Part shown: piece by piece, positions 5,891 to 7,691 of the stretch | Position numbering within the stretch: the stretch's first letter is position 1 | How the letters are laid out: every line of letters begins with the position of its first letter | Source: Pelotomaculum sp. UBA5255 | GTDB lineage: Bacteria; Bacillota; Desulfotomaculia; Desulfotomaculales; Pelotomaculaceae | Reading direction: 5' to 3' | Assembly: GCA_002408725.1 (NCBI GenBank) | Contig: DHTR01000026.1 | Coordinates: 1-7,691, forward strand | Length of the DNA stretch: 7,691 bases | Program-made: the position numbers and the translations under genes | The notes under the pieces: generated by a model | Databases searched by the model: none | What the model was told of the DNA's origin: nothing | What the model saw: the letters and a program-made list of their open reading frames with translations, nothing else

Positions 5891-6472
5891 ATGGAGTCGA
5901 TTAATCTTAATCAGTCAATTGCCAAGAATGCTGATTTTATTCAGCATGTAGGCGAGGAAAGCGGACAACCTGTTCAGAAATGCTACCAGTGCGGCAAGTG
6001 TACCGCCGGCTGCCCGGTAGCATTTGCCATGGATTATACTCCAAACCAGGTTATTCGCATGGTCCAACTCGGAATGAAAGACGAATTACTGCGGAGCAAC
6101 ACGATTTGGATTTGCGCCTCCTGCTCCACCTGTTCAACCCGCTGCCCGTGCAACGTAGAAATAACCCATGTTATGGAAACCTTAAGAATTATGGCGGGGA
6201 ATAGTGGTACGGCGCCTGAGGGGAAAGCAAAATACGTGGAAATAATGTATAATGCTTTGCTAGGTACCGTCGAAAGATACGGGCGAACTTATGAAGTCGG
6301 TTTAGTACTTCAAAACAATTTAAAAAGCAAGAAACTTTTCAATGGTGCAGACATGGGTTTGCCCATGCTTCAGAGAGGTAAAATGAAGCTTATGCCGACC
6401 AAGGTTAAAGGTGCGGCTGAAGTTGCCCGTATCTTTTCAGAAGTCCGGAAGATGGAAGGTGGGGTGAAATGA
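5891..6472 (+). CDS. hdrC: Heterodisulfide reductase-like subunit C (2x[4Fe-4S] ferredoxin-type)
   Basis: A 193-residue soluble iron-sulfur protein with no membrane helix. Two classic [4Fe-4S] motifs are complete: C31-x2-C34-x2-C37-x3-C41-P and C75-x2-C78-x2-C81-x3-C85-P, with one extra cysteine at 87. The segment between them (PNQVIRMVQLGMKDELL) is typical of HdrC. In the HdrABC complex, subunit C passes electrons from the flavin subunit HdrA to HdrB. Bacteria that lack coenzymes M and B use this module with other partners, so the end acceptor is unknown here. The start is firm: AGAGGAG at 5878-5884, 6 nt ahead of ATG. Its stop overlaps the hdrB start (ATGA), which points to translational coupling and 1:1 production. 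The C-terminal half lacks cysteines and probably forms the contact with HdrB. Confidence 0.95.
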   Translation: MESINLNQSIAKNADFIQHVGEESGQPVQKCYQCGKCTAGCPVAFAMDYTPNQVIRMVQLGMKDELLRSNTIWICASCSTCSTRCPCNVEITHVMETLRIMAGNSGTAPEGKAKYVEIMYNALLGTVERYGRTYEVGLVLQNNLKSKKLFNGADMGLPMLQRGKMKLMPTKVKGAAEVARIFSEVRKMEGGVK

Positions 6473-7329
6473 GGTACGCTTACTATCCAGGGTGCAGTTA
6501 CCACGGCACCGGTAAGGAGTATGAGGCTTCGACTCAGGCGGTTGCTAAAAAGCTGGGTATGGAACTGGTTGAAATACCCGACTGGAGCTGTTGCGGCGCC
6601 ACCGCGGCGCACGGTAAAAGCCATCTTCTAAATATTGCCCTGCCGGCACGCAACCTGGCCATAGCAGAAGGCATGGGCCTGGATGTGACTACAGGGTGTG
6701 CGGCTTGCTACCAGCAGTTGGCGCATGCCAATAAAAGAATGACTGAAAGCCAGGAAACTAGAGAACAAGTAAAAAAGGTAACGGGGAAAGAGTATAAGGG
6801 AACCCTAAAGGTCAAGTCTCTGGTTGAAGCTATTGGCACAATTGATCCGGAGCTGATCAAGTCCCAGGTGGTCAAGCCGCTGAGTAAGTTGAAAGTTGCC
6901 GCCTATTATGGCTGTTTGCTGGTTAGGCCGCCCGAGATAACCGGCTTTGACGATCCGGAAAACCCCATGTTTATGGATAACATGATGAAGTTGGCCGGGG
7001 CGGAGGCGCTGGACTGGGCCCATAAGACAGAGTGCTGCGGTGCATCACTGGGTGTTTCTAATTTAGGGATCGCAGTGAAGCTGATCAATAAGATTCTTAA
7101 GGCTGTGGTAGACAGCGGCGCTGATTGTGTAGTTGTGGCCTGCCCGTTCTGCCACCTCAATCTTGACTGGCATCAGAAGAGTGTTAATAAACAACTTGGC
7201 ACCACCTACGAAATGCCGGTATTTTATTTTACTGAGCTCTTGGGTTTGGCAATGGGGATAAGTCACGACGAACTTGGGCTTAAAACGCACTTTACCGATA
7301 CCCAGAAAGTATTGAGCTTGGTTGGTTAA
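6469..7329 (+). CDS. hdrB: Heterodisulfide reductase-like subunit B (two CCG domains)
   Basis: A 286-residue protein of normal length for HdrB, with two complete cysteine-rich CCG domains. Domain 1 has C9, C41-C42-G, C77 and C80; domain 2 has C149, C189-C190-G, C225 and C228, plus an extra C220. The spacing C-x(31-39)-CC-x34-C-x2-C is that of HdrB. In the archaeal enzyme these domains hold two non-cubane [4Fe-4S] clusters at the disulfide-cleaving site, so this chain would carry the catalytic centre, or the exit point to another redox partner. No ligand cysteine is missing, so both clusters should form. ATG 6469 overlaps the hdrC stop by 4 nt. hdrA begins 26 nt after the hdrB stop in the same operon. 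The natural substrate in this bacterium cannot be told from the sequence. Confidence 0.95.
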   Translation: MRYAYYPGCSYHGTGKEYEASTQAVAKKLGMELVEIPDWSCCGATAAHGKSHLLNIALPARNLAIAEGMGLDVTTGCAACYQQLAHANKRMTESQETREQVKKVTGKEYKGTLKVKSLVEAIGTIDPELIKSQVVKPLSKLKVAAYYGCLLVRPPEITGFDDPENPMFMDNMMKLAGAEALDWAHKTECCGASLGVSNLGIAVKLINKILKAVVDSGADCVVVACPFCHLNLDWHQKSVNKQLGTTYEMPVFYFTELLGLAMGISHDELGLKTHFTDTQKVLSLVG

Positions 7330-7355
7330 TTAATTCCTTACGGGAGCGATGGAAT

Positions 7356-7691
7356 ATGAAAAGGATTGGTCTCTTCGTTTGCTGGTGCGGCTCTAACATC
7401 GGCGGAGTAATAGATGTTCCCGGAGTCGTTCAGGAAGCGAGCAAATTCCCAGGAGTCGTTTATGCCACAGATTACAAGTATATGTGTTCGGAGCCGGGCC
7501 AGGATACAATTGTTAAGGCTATTAAGGAACACAATTTGGACAGGGTGGTTGTGGCGTCGTGTACACCCCGACTTCACGAGCCGACTTTCCGCAAAACAGT
7601 TGCTAAGGCCGGTCTGAACCCGTACATGTTTGAAATGGCCAATATCCGCGAACAGTGTACTTGGGTTCACTCGGAGGAGAAGGAAAACGCT
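7356..7691 (+). CDS. hdrA: Heterodisulfide reductase-like subunit A, 5' part (cut by window edge)
   Basis: The frame is open from ATG 7356 to the last base: 112 codons, no stop, so the gene continues beyond the window. Full HdrA proteins are about 650 residues or longer and hold FAD and several [4Fe-4S] clusters; HdrA is the site of flavin-based electron bifurcation. The visible part is the family's N-terminal domain: MKRIGLFVCWCGSNIGG with C9 and C11, YMCSEPGQ (C44), VVASCTPRLHEPTFR (C69) and REQCTWVH (C101). These cysteines belong to the N-terminal cluster-binding region. The Rossmann FAD motif, expected at about residue 150, is not reached. GGGAG at 7342-7346 lies 9 nt before the start; an ATG at 7349 is out of frame. 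The gene lies 26 nt after hdrB, completing a C-B-A order also known from acetogens such as Moorella, where mvhD and metVF follow. Confidence 0.93.
   Translation, partial: MKRIGLFVCWCGSNIGGVIDVPGVVQEASKFPGVVYATDYKYMCSEPGQDTIVKAIKEHNLDRVVVASCTPRLHEPTFRKTVAKAGLNPYMFEMANIREQCTWVHSEEKENA

Noticed and set aside
7349..7355. ATG at 7349 as the hdrA start
   Set aside because: It is out of frame with the conserved HdrA N-terminus; ATG 7356 is in frame and has GGGAG 9 nt upstream.

Overview
The window reads as a piece of chromosome from an anaerobic, spore-forming member of the Clostridia, most like the Peptococcaceae (Pelotomaculum/Desulfotomaculum relatives). That is inferred from gene content and protein style, not from a search. 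The clues are a MeaB-type GTPase (methylmalonyl-CoA mutase chaperone), a DinG helicase fused to a DnaQ-like exonuclease, a tiny SpoVM-like sporulation gene, and a soluble heterodisulfide-reductase cluster in the order hdrC-hdrB-hdrA. All recognised genes are on the + strand. No tRNA, rRNA, CRISPR array, transposase or prophage gene is visible.

Layout. Positions 1-49 hold a perfect 23-bp inverted repeat with a 3-nt loop, cut by the window edge. A single-gene unit, meaB (TTG start at 248, stop at 1222), follows and ends in an intrinsic terminator (1229-1256). A good sigma-A-type promoter (1266-1294) then drives a UPF0173 metallo-beta-lactamase-fold hydrolase (1332-2012), which ends in a second terminator (2052-2081). 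Next is a probable two-gene unit: a small LapA-domain membrane protein (2269-2550) and a 946-residue exonuclease-helicase of the DinG family (2604-5444).

The 446-nt gap between dinG and hdrC is not empty. It carries a 21-codon TTG-start gene at 5520-5585 whose product lines up without gaps with the sporulation peptide SpoVM, followed by a hairpin. After that come a near-consensus promoter (5658-5686), a predicted leader of about 200 nt with nested inverted repeats, an 8-codon mini-ORF with a strong Shine-Dalgarno site, and an upstream copy of the hdrC ribosome-binding sequence.

The last part is the start of an Hdr operon: hdrC (5891-6472), overlapping hdrB by 4 nt (6469-7329), then hdrA, whose first 112 codons (7356-7691) run off the window. 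In bacteria without coenzymes M and B, such HdrABC modules pass electrons between ferredoxin, NADH or H2 and another redox partner, by flavin-based bifurcation or confurcation. Genes beyond the right edge (mvhD, metV/metF, flx or hydrogenase genes) would show which partner is used here. MeaB suggests a methylmalonyl-CoA route (propionate metabolism), in which such electron handling would make sense, but no mutase gene is in view.
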